Below are positions 1 through 11,600 of a stretch of DNA of 64,000 bases, in pieces. Source of the DNA: Amphibalanus amphitrite (Eukaryota; Arthropoda; Thecostraca; Balanomorpha; Balanidae). Below the pieces are notes generated by a model, which saw nothing but the letters and a program-made list of their open reading frames with translations, was not told the origin of the DNA and made no database searches. The translations under genes and the position numbers were made by a program. The stretch is from assembly GCF_019059575.1 (NCBI RefSeq), contig NW_024881673.1, positions 434,001 to 498,000 on the forward strand, read 5' to 3'. Position 1 is the first letter of the stretch, and every line of letters begins with the position of its first letter.

Positions 1-411
1 TTAAGAAATGCATGTATCATGGCCGTGAAGTAGTCATGAGAAATTGTCAAGATTCAGTTCAATATTTTGGAAAATGCGGAACGATAATCAATAATCGAAG
101 ATAGCCATTTGATTCTTAATGGTATTGGCAGTCTAATGGCGTTAACGGCAAGTCTGATGTCTTTTCTGTGATTTTATATGATTTTTTGAACATATGCCAT
201 TTTTGGTCGAAAACTCAGAAATCATGACGTCATCAAAACCTCGATATCTCAAAAATTTTCCGGCCGATTTTTTTGAAACTTTGTCACAATAAACTTCAAT
301 CCATTGCTTACAGGTACCCAAAATTTGGCGCCCCTGTGCCGTTTTTATGCTATGGCCCGGCGAAAAAAAGTGGGGGCGTTTAACGCCCCCCCCCAGCAAC
401 TCGCGGGTTAA
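1..411 (+). mobile_element. TTAA element, body A (A1), cut by window start
   Basis: This is the right part of a body-A element. It ends in AGCAACTCGCGGG-TTAA at 408-411 and abuts the next copy through that single TTAA. Its sequence is the inverted complement of 408-830, so the two copies form a long palindrome. A G/C-tract hairpin with loop GCGTTTAACGC lies at about 373-402. It carries no coding sequence that I trust. Confidence 0.8.
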
Positions 412-1336
412 CCCGCGAGTTGCTGGGGGGGGGGCGTTAAACGCCCCCACTTTTTTCGCCGGGCCATAGCATAAAAACGGCGCGCCGCAGGCGCGCTAAA
501 TTTTGGGTACCTGTAGGGAATTGATTGAAGCTTATTGTGACAAAGTTTCAAAAAAATCGGTCGGAAAATTTTTGAGATATCGAGGTTTTAGTGACGTCAT
601 GATTTCTGAGTTTTCGACCAAAAACGGCATATGTTCAAAAAATCATATAAAATCACAGAATAGACATACAGACATGCCGTAAACGCCATTAGACTGCCAA
701 TACCATGATCAATCAAATGGCTATCTTCGATTATTGATTATCGTTCCGCATTTTCCATAATCTTGAACTGAATCTTGGCAACTTTTCGTGACTACTTCAC
801 GACAATGATACATGCATTTCTTAAATTGAATTTTTTGAGCCAAACACGTACATATATGACAAAATGAATGTCACCATCGTGTTCTACGCCCCAAATTACC
901 TATAAAACATGTGTCACAGGCTGCGAATATCAGTTTTGATTTTCGGGGATATGTGCCTACCCGGTTGACCTGACCTTGACCCTGACCTATGCTTGACTGA
1001 CCCCGACATGGAGCTGACACTCTTGTAGGCCTTATATGATGGATTGTGCACCGTTTGGACAGAGTTTATGACGAGAGGCGCCCATTGCGAAGTCCTGAAG
1101 TCCATGCTACTGAAAGCCCAATTTCAGGTGTTTGACCTGACCTTGACCCGAACTGTGACCTCAAAATTCAACTTTAAAGTACTCATCTGAAGCGTCTCGT
1201 CGCGCTCTTTCGTTTGCCGCCTCGTGCGTTTCGCTGCGCCTATTGGTTCTCGAGTTATCGGCTGGGGGCGTTTAACGCCCCCCCCCCCCCCCAGCAAACG
1301 GTGGGTGTCGAAATACCCCAGCAACTGCCGGGTTAA
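408..1336 (+). mobile_element. TTAA element, body A (A2), complete
   Basis: The element runs from TTAA at 408-411 to TTAA at 1333-1336. The left end is CCCGCGAGTTGCTGGGG and the right end is CCCCAGCAACTGCCGGG, a clear terminal inverted repeat. The right end carries the word twice (AGCAAAC.. and AGCAACT..). Hairpins with loop GCGTTAAACGC sit next to both ends. TTAA plus a CCC start points to the piggyBac type; no transposase is present, so it is non-autonomous. Confidence 0.85.
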
Positions 1337-2045
1337 ACACTTCCGAATGCCATTTCAGTAAAATTGCGTATTCGATACCTCCCTCCTGAGGCTCTCATGT
1401 ACCTACTAACAGGAGGCCTGATCACAGATTCTTGAATAAAATTACTAAGCCACCAATCATGTAATTCCATCGCCATCAGTTCGGTGATATCACAATAATG
1501 GACGACATCGAACCGGACAAATCTGGTCCAAACGAACCACAGCCGACCGGACCAACGACGGTCCGACACAGTGACGGGCGAGGTCCGATATCGCCTGGAC
1601 CAGACACCCTCTTAGCTGGCTCCAACCACTCTCTGGTCTAAACTGAACTTGTAAACTGAAACTACTACACAACAGCACAGTGCAGTGGTGTGAGCCAGCG
1701 TGACGTCACGTCTGACGTCACAACACACGTGACGTCACCACGGCGGTACCACCGGCACGATGACAACGGTTTACCGACGGCTGGACAGTGTTCTCGAGCG
1801 TGATAAATCGCGGATACTGGACAAACCTACTGTCTATCAAAGCAGTGTCAACAAACGTAGCAATATGTGCCTAAATCAAATGAGGCCTTCAGGTGGCGAC
1901 TCAAACAACAATAATCCGTCTGACACGGCGGTAAAGTACCCGCGGACCTGGACCCATGGGACAGGGCGGCTCAAAATAACTCTGGATATGGAGGTCTAGA
2001 TGTGCATTGTGCTCCGTACATACGGCATGGGGGGGGGAGATGAGA
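1337..2045. other. no recognised gene
   Basis: No gene, splice-site pair with coding support, or known repeat was recognised here. Short open frames exist but look like chance. Confidence 0.5.
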
Positions 2046-2660
2046 CGAGACATGAGCCGGACCCGCCGACCTTTCCAGTGACCTGACCCGGACCCAGCGA
2101 CCTCTCCAGTGACCTGACCCAGACCCACCGACCTCTCCAGTGACCTCACCCAGACCCACCGACCTCTCCAGTGACCTAACCCAGACCCACCGACCTCTCC
2201 AGTGACCTCACCCGGACCCACCGACCTTTCTAGTGACCTGACCCCAACCCAACGACCTCTCCAGTGACCTGACCCGGACTTACCGACCTTTCCAGTGACC
2301 TGACCCGGACCCACCGACCTCTACAGTGACCTCACCCGGACCCACCGACCTTTCCAGTGACCTGACCCGGACTTACCGACCTCTCCAGTGAACTAACCCA
2401 GACCCTCCGACCTCTCCAGTGACCTCATCCAGACCCACCGACCTCTACAATGACCTGACCCAGACCCATCGACCTCTACAGTGACCTCACCCGGACCCAC
2501 CGGCCTCTACAGTGACCTGACCCGGACCCACCGACCTCTCAAGTGACCTGACCCAGACCCACCGACCTCTCCAGTGACCTCATCCAGACCCACCGACCTC
2601 TACAGTGACCTGACCCGGACCCACCGACCTCTCCAGTGACCTCACCCGGACCCACCGACG
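2046..2660. repeat. 31-bp tandem repeat array, about 20 copies
   Basis: The unit repeats with a 31-base period, for example 'CCAGTG' at 2075, 2106 and 2137. It reads roughly ACCCACCGACCTCTCCAGTG followed by ACCTGACCCGG. Each copy holds TGACCTGACCC or TGACCTCACCC, which is a pair of nuclear-receptor-like half-sites. Open frames on the minus strand (Gly/Arg/Val-rich) are a by-product of the repeat. Confidence 0.9.
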
Positions 2661-4207
2661 CCCACTCCAAACTGCGCCGTTCGGCCGACCAGATAGCTGT
2701 TCCGTCCCGCCTCCCTCCCCGGACCGTCGTCGGGTCCACCACACCATCCTGCCTGCGGCTCTGGGACTCGGTGGTACTAGCCCGGCTATCTGACGTCCTT
2801 CCTGTCGGCCGCAGCTGGAGCGGCGCGGGAGGCGGATAATAATCGTCTTTACCCGCCAACGGAGCTCGGTCTCACTGCCGGCACTCGAGGGACTCGGGGG
2901 GACCTCACGGACTACCGGGGACTCCTCGACACTCATGGTCACTACCAGGACTCCATTGACTCTGGATGACTCCCCATGACTCTGTATGACTCAGTAAACT
3001 CGTCGTGAGACAATGTCGGTACGGGCCGGAGCTGTAACAGACAACAAACACAACAGAGTCACAACAAACACACAACAAACACCATAGATGATATGTGTAA
3101 CACACACACTACACAGCAAACAGAGTCGCCATAAATAGCAAACAACATCGGCGTGACAAACGACACAGACTGGTTTATCGTCAATATATATTGCACCACG
3201 GTCCACTGTGCACTGTCCATTACTTACCACTGTACCAGCCATCTGACAATGTGTGTAGTAGACACCACCAGAAGAGGGGGACCCACCTGTGAGGTCTGGG
3301 TAGAGCAACAGGAGCAGCGGGCAGAGGAGGGGAGCACAGAGCCGCAGACAGAGCACGTCAGCGACACTAGCGCCGCCTACCGGTCTGGTCGGGAACCTGT
3401 GGTTGCCGAGTACACCGCATGGAGAGGAGAATAGGACGAGAGGTTAGTGATCTCCTGAATACCACCCCCACTGGCGGATACAGTCGCCACCACGACCAAG
3501 ATGATGCTGTCGGAGAACCCGTGCGTCCTCTTGACACTGCAGCAGAGCCGACACCTGACCACGTCGTCATTAGAAGCGGAAACAGCGGTACAGGTGACGT
3601 CACATGTCAGGTTCCTGCAACACACTCAAATCTGGTGAATACTACAGTGCAATACTTACGTGTGGCTCTGTGTGGCTATTAGCATGACCCGCAATCCGCC
3701 ACGTGGAGGCTGCCACATCGGACTGCGTCTCTATTATCGCCCGAGACCCCTCAGGTGGTGCAGAGCCCACCATGTCCTGAGGGAAGACACGGCGGCCATC
3801 CGGCCCCGAGCATCCCATCTCGGTGTGCGCTGCTCGTAGACGGACGGCCACCGGGTGACAGACGGCTATACCCAACACACGGCCGACGGCAGCCGGTTGT
3901 CGAGAACTCGACTGGCTCCGGACGGCCGGACCGGGTGACCGTGTGGGCTGAAAGGATACCCAGCAGTCAGCTGACACGGCTGTATAACCACCGAGCGGCT
4001 GTCCCCGGGCTCTGTTCACCGTTATGGAGAGAGCTGGCCTCACGGGGATCTGGAGACGCTAACAGCGGAAGGGAAACGCGCCATCCCGGGGGCTGGTAAT
4101 GTAATAATTATGAGTCTGGTGCCATTTGGGAATGCTGCTAACTACAAATCGCCTCGTATCAAGTACAGTCACAAACGTTGGAACATAAACAGGTATAAAT
4201 CGCCCAC
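2661..4207. other. low-copy DNA without a recognised gene
   Basis: The stretch from about 2880 to 3010 has repeated GACTC/TGACTC words. A minus-strand frame near 3300-3356 looks like a hydrophobic leader, but its first codon is GTG, so I do not call it. Nothing else was recognised apart from the dispersed repeat at 2738-2829. Confidence 0.5.
2738..2829 (+). repeat. dispersed repeat, second copy at 54107-54198
   Basis: About 90 bases starting ACCACACCATCCTGCCTGCG are nearly identical to 54107-54198 in the same orientation, with a few substitutions. The sequence on either side is unrelated, so this is a fragment of an interspersed repeat of unknown type. Confidence 0.8.
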
Positions 4208-4383
4208 CAAACTAACCTGTCTCGGGAGGCCTCTGATGCTGTGACGGGCGAGTGTGCGGCAGCTGAAATGCCGGACTGCCGGATTGGCTCCGGCGGTCGA
4301 CGGCTCAGCTGCGCCAGAGCCGCACACCCGCCTCCGTCAGCCTGCCAGTGTAGTAAATGGACAGATGGTTATTCCAGCTGATT
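4208..4383 (+). repeat. 175-bp dispersed repeat, copy 1
   Basis: It starts AAACTAACCTGTCTCGGGAG and ends TTATTCCAGCTGAT. A near-identical copy lies at 8272-8446 in the same orientation. The middle is GC-rich with a partly self-complementary core (CCGGCGGTCGACGGCTCAGC). No pol III boxes were recognised. Both copies are followed within 150 bases by GGACACGG-type short repeats, so the true unit may be larger. Confidence 0.85.
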
Positions 4384-4461
4384 TATGAATGGTGTTTTTA
4401 GATTCATGTAGTCGAAATTATTTAGAATAAAGGTAAGGTGGAATTGATACAGCACAAAACT

Positions 4462-4527
4462 GAAACGGGACACGGAAACAGGACACGGAAACGGGACACG
4501 GAAACTGGACACGGAAACTGGACACGA
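4462..4527. repeat. 13-bp tandem repeat, 5 copies
   Basis: The unit is GGACACGGAAACN, repeated five times with the last base varying. Confidence 0.85.
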
Positions 4528-4835
4528 TAACCGGACAATTGGTAAAATCAATAAGCAGACTAGATGGCATGTTTTGCGCTATAACTGTGCATTTTGATAG
4601 ATGCGTTTGAGGGGGCATTAGTTTGGGTGTGGGAACTTATGATTTTTATTTGTCTTATTTTGTCGGAGTTGGATATTTGTTTGAACGGCATGGTATGCTG
4701 TTGCTGGTTGCGGGTTGTTAGAGCCTTTCTCATGGTTTGCCTTTATCGAACTCAAACCCACCCTACCCTACCCTAACCTACCCATACCCTACCTTACTGA
4801 TAACACATAGTTACCCTTCTCATACTCGATTAGAG

Positions 4836-5160
4836 TAACGTACCAAATTTAAGCGCAATCGGCCCAGCCGTTCTTGAGATATAAAAGCGGCGCGCTGCAC
4901 GTGCGCACGCGCTAACTGAGACTCCAGATGACTTTTGCCAGCCACCTTTCTAAATTGTCCCCAACAGTGTACAAAATTAGAGCGAAATCGGCCCTGCTGT
5001 TCTTGAGATGTATAAGTGGACCCCTCACGTGCGCACGTGCAATCGATCCACCCTACCTGTCGAACATGACCATGCATCGCCAGGTGAGTGCCCCCTCCAC
5101 TCACAGTCCAAGTTTCAGCGCAATCGGCCCAGTAGCAGCTGAGTTATTCCTAGTACAATA
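4836..5160. repeat. three diverged ~130-bp modules
   Basis: A phrase of the form AAATTtNAGCGcAATCGGCCC occurs near 4837, 4975 and 5107, each time followed by a G/C-rich stretch. It resembles a common repeat phrase in the TTAA elements of this window, but no element ends were found here. Confidence 0.5.
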
Positions 5161-5610
5161 ATGTGCTGTTTATTGGTAGGCGCTTATTTTCCGTGTTTGG
5201 AATTCCCCTTTACGGGTGGTGCATTGCAGCCCATGCTTTGATAGCTATTGTGAAAAGTTGTATTACCTGCCGGCCATAAGCTATCGAACGGATTTTGTCG
5301 AAAAATACCTGTAACGTTAACAAAACACGGTCGGATGTTTGAGTCATTTTCACAAAAGTTTATTGACTTTTCGATAATATTTTGGGTGGATATTGGTCAG
5401 AAAAGAATGCTCTTTCCGAATATGTAGGTTTCATAGCGATTGATCAGCGTTTTCAATACGTTTTGATGTTGTAAAGGACATCGTGCTCCGCGCGAATTAA
5501 ATTTTCAAATAAAAGTTTCATTATTAAGGAAATGGTACGGATCATCAGTTTTTGTTTGCTATTCTCTGATTACACATACATTTGTCTGCAAAATGACGGG
5601 AATTGATTAA
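5160..5610. other. no recognised gene
   Basis: AT-rich DNA. No feature was recognised apart from the TTAA (5607-5610) that flanks the next element. Confidence 0.5.
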
Positions 5611-6158
5611 AGGAAATAGTTCACTTTTTAACATGGGTTTTGAACTGGAATAGCAGTTCCGTAGCTTGGGCTGAGACGAGCATAAATCAGGAGCTTTTAC
5701 AGCCCAACGATCACCCTAGGCAAAGATATTCTATTTCTCGTCCCGAAAAAGGTGTCTTGCGTTGAGGATGTGTGCCTTGCATATATTTCCATCCAGTATG
5801 AAAAGAGCATGGGTCCCGAAAATTCTTCAGAAACTAGAGAAATTATGTATGAGAACTCTAGAGAAATTCTCGTACTGATCAACTAGGACATTCAGGGGAA
5901 CATTATCAGATCGAGCAGATCGCCCAAATGCCGGTGGCTGCGATAATTTCTCTGTTTCTGAAGAATTTTCGGGACCCATGCTCTTTTCATACTGGATCGC
6001 GTGTGCCTTACAGAAACTGAAAAGTTCTTCCTATATCAAAATATAGAAAATAATATTTTGTTATAAAAAGGTTTTATTTTCTTTGCTGATTATTTTGAAC
6101 ATAAAAAATCATAAATCCGTTGCAAAAAAAATAATTTCGTGAAAGTGAACTATTTCCT
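5611..6158. mobile_element. 548-bp MITE with long internal hairpin
   Basis: The ends AGGAAATAGTTCACTTT and AAAGTGAACTATTTCCT are inverted repeats flanked by TTAA on both sides (5607-5610, 6159-6162). TA is also a possible target duplication. Inside, two arms of roughly 55-60 bases (about 5790-5846 and 5942-6000, core GAAAAGAGCATGGGTCCCGA) are inverted copies of each other. There is no coding capacity. Confidence 0.7.
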
Positions 6159-6162
6159 TTAA

Positions 6163-7994
6163 AGTTTATTGTGACAAAGTTTCAAAAAAATCTGTCGGAA
6201 AATTTTTGAGATATCGAGGTTTTAGTGACGTCATAATTTCTGAGTTTTCGACCAAAAACGGCATATGTTCAAAAAAAAATCATATAAAATCACGGAATAG
6301 ACATACAGACATGCCGTAAACGCCATTAGACTGACAATACCATGAACAATCAAATGGCTATCTTCGATTATTGATTATCGTTCCGCATTTTCCCAAATCT
6401 TGAACTGAATCTTGGCAATTTCTCGTGACTAGGGGAGAGCGGGGCCAGTTGAACCACTTTTTATATATTGACATGCACAGCGAGATCTAGTTGTCACATC
6501 GAAAAATGCACAATGCCATGAAAAAATATGCTCTTTTGGCTTTATTTCAAGATATGTAAAATTATGTTTCAAACATATTTTGCTGCCAAACGCATGCTTA
6601 TAAAACAGCTCTACGCCCGTTTCAAATGACCCCGATGCGAGGGTCAATTGAACCAGCCCATGGGGTCAATTGCACCTATCCTTAACAATGGGATGTTTTC
6701 TTCTTTAAGGCCACTTTCTTAAGGAGATATTTTGTCCGGTTTACTTTTCCAAATGCTACATTCAATAGGTCGTTGGAAAGCTAAAAGTGCAAAGTTCCTC
6801 ATAATAGGTGACATAAAGGACATAGACTATGGTAAAATGGGCGGATGAGGAAAATGAGAAATAACTCAGGCTATAGTGTGCTTTCAAGCAAAAGGCTGGA
6901 GAAAAGGGGTAAAAAATTGAACTCTATTGAACTACTATTTCAGTTTAAAAGCTCATTTCAAAGGTGGACTATTTCCTTTAATGTTTACAGCCCCTGAACA
7001 ATAACCATTGCAAAGGTCACCGGGGTCCATTGAAACGGCCTGTGGCCCTGTTTCAACTGACCCTCAGAGAAGCGTTTCAATTGACCCCATCCGCTCCCGC
7101 CATCTCGCACGCGCCGTAAAGCACATGTCAAACGAGCTGGAAGGAAGGGCATCATGCTGAATGAAGGGCCAAATAAGGTGTTATTCCGGAGCCAGGAGTT
7201 CTTCTTTCAGCAAACAAAGGTATATGAGATATCACAAAATATTCATAAAAACGATTTCTCCCAAACGCCCCTCAAAAACACAAAAACAAGTATCAAATCA
7301 AAAGTACCGTCCTTTTGCCGCCCAAACGCCGTTGACAAAGGAAGTGGTCGAGCGCGGATGCGCAGTGGTGTCGGCAACGCAATATGCTGCATACTGTTGA
7401 AAATAAAGCCATGTTTCATCTGACCCCGTGTTTCAACTGGCCCCGCTCTCCCCTACTTCACGACCATAATACATGTATTTCTTAAATTGAACTTTTTTAG
7501 CCAAACACGTACACATATGATAAAATGAATGCCACCATTGTGTTCTACGCCCCAAATTACCCATAAAACATGTGTCACAGGCTGCGAATATCAGTTTTGA
7601 TTTTCGGGGATATGTGCCTGCCCGGTTGACCTGACCTTGACCCTGACCTATGCTTGACTGACCCCTACATGGAGCTGACACTCTTGTAGGCCTTATATGA
7701 TGGATTGTGCACCGTTTTGACAGAGTTTATGACGAGAGGCGCCCATTGCGAAGTCCTGAAGTCCATGCTACTGAAAGCCCGATTTCAGGTGTTTGACCTG
7801 ACCTTGACCCGACCTGTGACCTCAAAATTCAACTTTAAAGTACTCATCTGAAGCGTCTCGTCGCGTTCTTTCGTTTGCCGCCTCGTGCGTTTCGCTGCGC
7901 GTATTGGTTCTCGAGTTATCGGCTGGGGGCGTTTAACGCCCCCCCCCCCCAGCAAACGGTGGGTGGCGAAATACCCCAGCAACTGCCGGGTTAA
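6163..7994 (+). mobile_element. TTAA element, body A (A3), 5'-truncated, interrupted
   Basis: The body matches A2 from its position ~530 onward and ends with CCCCAGCAACTGCCGGG-TTAA (7991-7994). The first ~125 bases of the family are missing. A 1,022-bp TA-flanked MITE is inserted at 6432-7453. Confidence 0.75.
6432..7453. mobile_element. TA-flanked MITE, GGGGAGAGCGGGG type
   Basis: The ends GGGGAGAGCGGGGCCAGTTG and CAACTGGCCCCGCTCTCCCC are perfect inverted repeats. They are flanked by TA at 6430-6431 and 7454-7455. The uninterrupted A2 copy reads CGTGACTACTTCACG at the site, so exactly TA was duplicated, as in mariner/Tc1-type elements. Variants of the end word (GGGTCAATTGAAC, TTTCAACTGACCC, TTTCAATTGACCCC) recur inside. 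No transposase was seen. Confidence 0.85.
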
Positions 7995-8271
7995 ATGAAA
8001 TTATTGCCTAAAAATGGAGTAAAATGCTACACAACATTCTTCAATCGTTCTCCAATTTCACATTGGACTCTCGCCACCCGAGGAGCGGTGATGTGTCTTT
8101 TACCTTCTCAGCTGCACCTGAAATGAAATAGCTAAAATAAATGTTTTCATTAGATATATAAATTCCTGGATATGATTGAAAAATGGTATGATCAACAGCT
8201 TGCTTGTTATCAAGTATAGCTAAAAAAAATAATTCCAGAGCATCGATTCCCCTCTCCCAAAAACGTCCCCG

Positions 8272-8446
8272 AAACTAACCTGCCTCGGGAGGCCTCTCAT
8301 GCTGTGACGGGCGAGTGTGCGGCAGCTGAAATGCCGGACTGCCGGATTGGCTCCGGCGGTCGACGGCTCAGCTGCGCCAGAGCCGCACACCCGCCTCCGT
8401 CAACCTGCCGGTGTAGTAAATGGACAGATGATTATTCCAGCTGATG
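8272..8446 (+). repeat. 175-bp dispersed repeat, copy 2
   Basis: Near-identical to 4208-4383 in the same orientation. Confidence 0.85.
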
Positions 8447-8609
8447 TATCTATGATATGATCGGCATGTTCCTAGTTGTATTTATTTATTTTTCACGTAA
8501 AGGGGACTAAATAAAAAAGGTACACGGGGACGGGACACGGGACGGAACACAGGACATTGACCCCGGGAAACATGTGTATATCATAAGCAGATTCCGCTGG
8601 TAAACTCAC

Positions 8610-11600
8610 GCCCGCAGGTGGTGGGCTTGGTCCTGAGGCCGGCGGTGATGGTGGTGGTGCTGCCAAAGCTGGCAGGGGATCTGAAACACAATAGATAAAT
8701 ATTTAGCACTTGCAACATTTGTAGGTATACATCGTAACTCGAAGTTTTTTTTCTTTTGACGACATGACAACTGGCCCAGGTATATCGCTTGCAAGACTCC
8801 TCACAATATTTATGAGATGAAGGTAGAAATAAACTAATACTAAGCATACACAAAGCTGTTTGAGATAACTATCAAATCCATTATCAATGTATTGATAACA
8901 CATACACAATTCATGCGTGCCTGTTCACTCTCAATACAATACTAAAACACTCACGGAAGCTGGTGGTGGTGATTCCGGAGCCGGTGGTGCTGGTGCTGGT
9001 GCTGGTGATGGCTGGTGGTGATGGTGGAACTAAAATAAATGGTAATTCTCATCAATACTTGATCACATTTTTATTTCTATTTGCTGAGGCTCTGTAGAAA
9101 ACTTAACAGTCTGGAGATAAATGACCTCAGTTTTGACGTAACAGCCGAACATTTATGAGGATGTGTTTGTTTCATCGAACGAGCCTCAGCCTGCTAATAA
9201 AACAAACACGCAAACAAAGAAACAAATAATCAAATAAATAAACAAACAAACAAACAAACAAACAAACAAACAAACAAACACGCAATCGATATTTTAACCC
9301 TCGCCGGCCGAGGGGGGGAGGCGGGTGCCGCCCCCCCCCCCCATAGGGTTTTTTTCGCGATAGCTCCGAACACGCTGGCGATAGAGAGCTGAAACTTGGC
9401 ATAGGTACCTGACCTTTGATCCAAGCCGGATCTTTTGACACCAACCGCATTTTTGGGTCAGGTCAGGTCACTGACCTATGATGTCATAAGTGAACCTCTG
9501 CACGGTTTTCAGATGTCGCAACTTCGCAACGCCCTCACTGCCAGAGGAGATGTCACAGGGAAATGAAACTTGCAGGATCTAGTATCCATTATGAGTCCCA
9601 CATTTTGTATATCTCGGATTTTTCCTAAAGGTCATATGAGGTCAGGTCATTTTCGTGACCTCACCATTATAAGTCAATGGGGAGAAATGAAAACTGCTAT
9701 TCTGGCGCCGGGAACAATCTCCACCTATATCAAGCACACAGAATCGTGATTTGCTGCACTCCCTGCCAGGTTAGATGCGTCACTTTTGCAATGTTGACCT
9801 TGCGTGACATCATTTATGACGTCATCAAGGTCATATTAGTTTTTCGTCAATAACTCTTGATCAAATTGAGCTAGCGAATCGGGAAAGCCACCAATGGACT
9901 CAGGAAGGCCTGCCGAATCGAATGATATGCGATATGTGGCCATTCTTATAAAGAAAAGAACGGAGGGACGCTCCGTCATTTCTGAGATTAGACGGAATTT
10001 GGTTATCATAAAAGGACGAAGACGAAAGACGGAACCCGTTAACCCGCGCCCTGCTGGGGGGGGGTGTTTGAACACCCCCCTTGTGGTTTTTCGCGAATAT
10101 CTCAAAAACGGCGGCGCGGAGCGCCGCCGTTTTTGGTACACCTTATCGTACATCAATTCTACACATGTTGTGAAAATTTCAGACCAAGGTCATTCAAGGT
10201 CAGGTCACCAGGTCACTTGAAGTGACCTCACCTCATAAAAACTTTCAATGTCTGTCATAGCTACACCGAGTGACCGATCGCTTTGAAACTTTCAGCGATT
10301 GCTAAGAGCAATAGCATGTACAAAATGTATATCTCAGAATTTTGATATCGATGACCTAAGGTCAGGTCAATTTTGCGACCTCCCCATTATAAGTCAATGG
10401 GAGAAAATTGAAATGCGCCTCTTTTGGATGAAAGACATTATAGACACTCCCAAACACCGAATTACAAGTGGTTTAGACACACTGAACTTGAAAATGGTGT
10501 CCGTGACCCTTGTTTATGCCCTGAGGTCATCTTAGGTCACGAATGGTATCTAACAGTTTTTCGCAAATAACTTTTGATAGAGGCATGCTAGAGCGATGAA
10601 AACTCCTTAGATGTGTTCAGCTCGACGATACGGATCGACTGATATGCAACATGACCCTTTCCGGTCAGGTCATGACCTTGACCTGAGATCGAATTTTCAA
10701 GTTGACCTTTCAAGGTCAAGTTATAGTTCATTCGATGCGTCTTGACGAGAGGAACACGATGCCGGTAAAAGTAAGCTCGTACAAGGCTTGGGTCAAAAGT
10801 TATTGCAGAAAAACTGTTTTCGAAAAAATCTGTTATATTTGCAGTTTTTGCCCCCTGCAGGCAAAACCGTTGACGTTAGGTCAAATCTGAGAGAATTACT
10901 CAGAAAGGGCGTTAATAGGGCTATCGAATGCGCTTTTCCGCGGCGCTGTAGCTCTATTGGTTCCCGAGTTATGCGTTGGCTTCTTGGAAATTTTCGACAT
11001 TCGACCTGGAAATCGGCGAAATTTTGCCTTCAATGACCTCTGGTGACCTGACCTTTGCCCTGACCAAAAAATTGACCGAAGTGATTTCGTCATTATTTTT
11101 GACGCTCTTTCGAACGCCGCCTTCCGCGTATCGCTACGTGGCCCAGGAGCCGAGTTACAAGGGGGGGTGTTCAAACACCCCCCCCCCCCCCAGCAGGGCG
11201 TGGAAATCCAGGACCCCCAGCAGGGCGCGGGTTAAAAGAACGAAGCCAGATTGACGCTACCCCCACCCAAAAGGACGCGTTTCCGTATCATAAAGAGACA
11301 AAGACGCCTCTGGTGACGTAAGACTTTGCGTTGTTCGTGAAAAATAACGCATCAGAAATAGCGCTGCTCTTCAGCAGCGCTTTTTTACGGCATTGATACG
11401 ATATTTAGCTAGTTGCGAGAGCAACTTGTGCGAAATGTGTTTCAGGCTGCGTGCTAATCGATATGTGAACTGTATGACATTGGTCGGGAGTTATTTCACA
11501 CGAAAATTAGTCAATTTCACATGCAGACCAAGTACCTATAGACCGCCACCTTATCGTTCTGCAGCTATCGTTGTTTATCGGGCATACACATTAACAGGCA

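Noticed and set aside
2539..2942. Gly/Arg/Val-rich proteins on the minus strand over the 31-bp array
   Set aside because: The frames come from translating the tandem repeat; several overlapping frames are equally open.
2991..3356. Secreted protein with a leader (LCLRLCAPLLCPLLLLL) on the minus strand
   Set aside because: The frame begins with GTG, not ATG, and no supporting exon structure beyond a possible GTGGGT donor was found.
4750..4800. Telomere-like CCCTA / CCCTAA repeats
   Set aside because: Only about seven irregular units, no TTAGG or TTAGGG array, and the surrounding DNA is not terminal.
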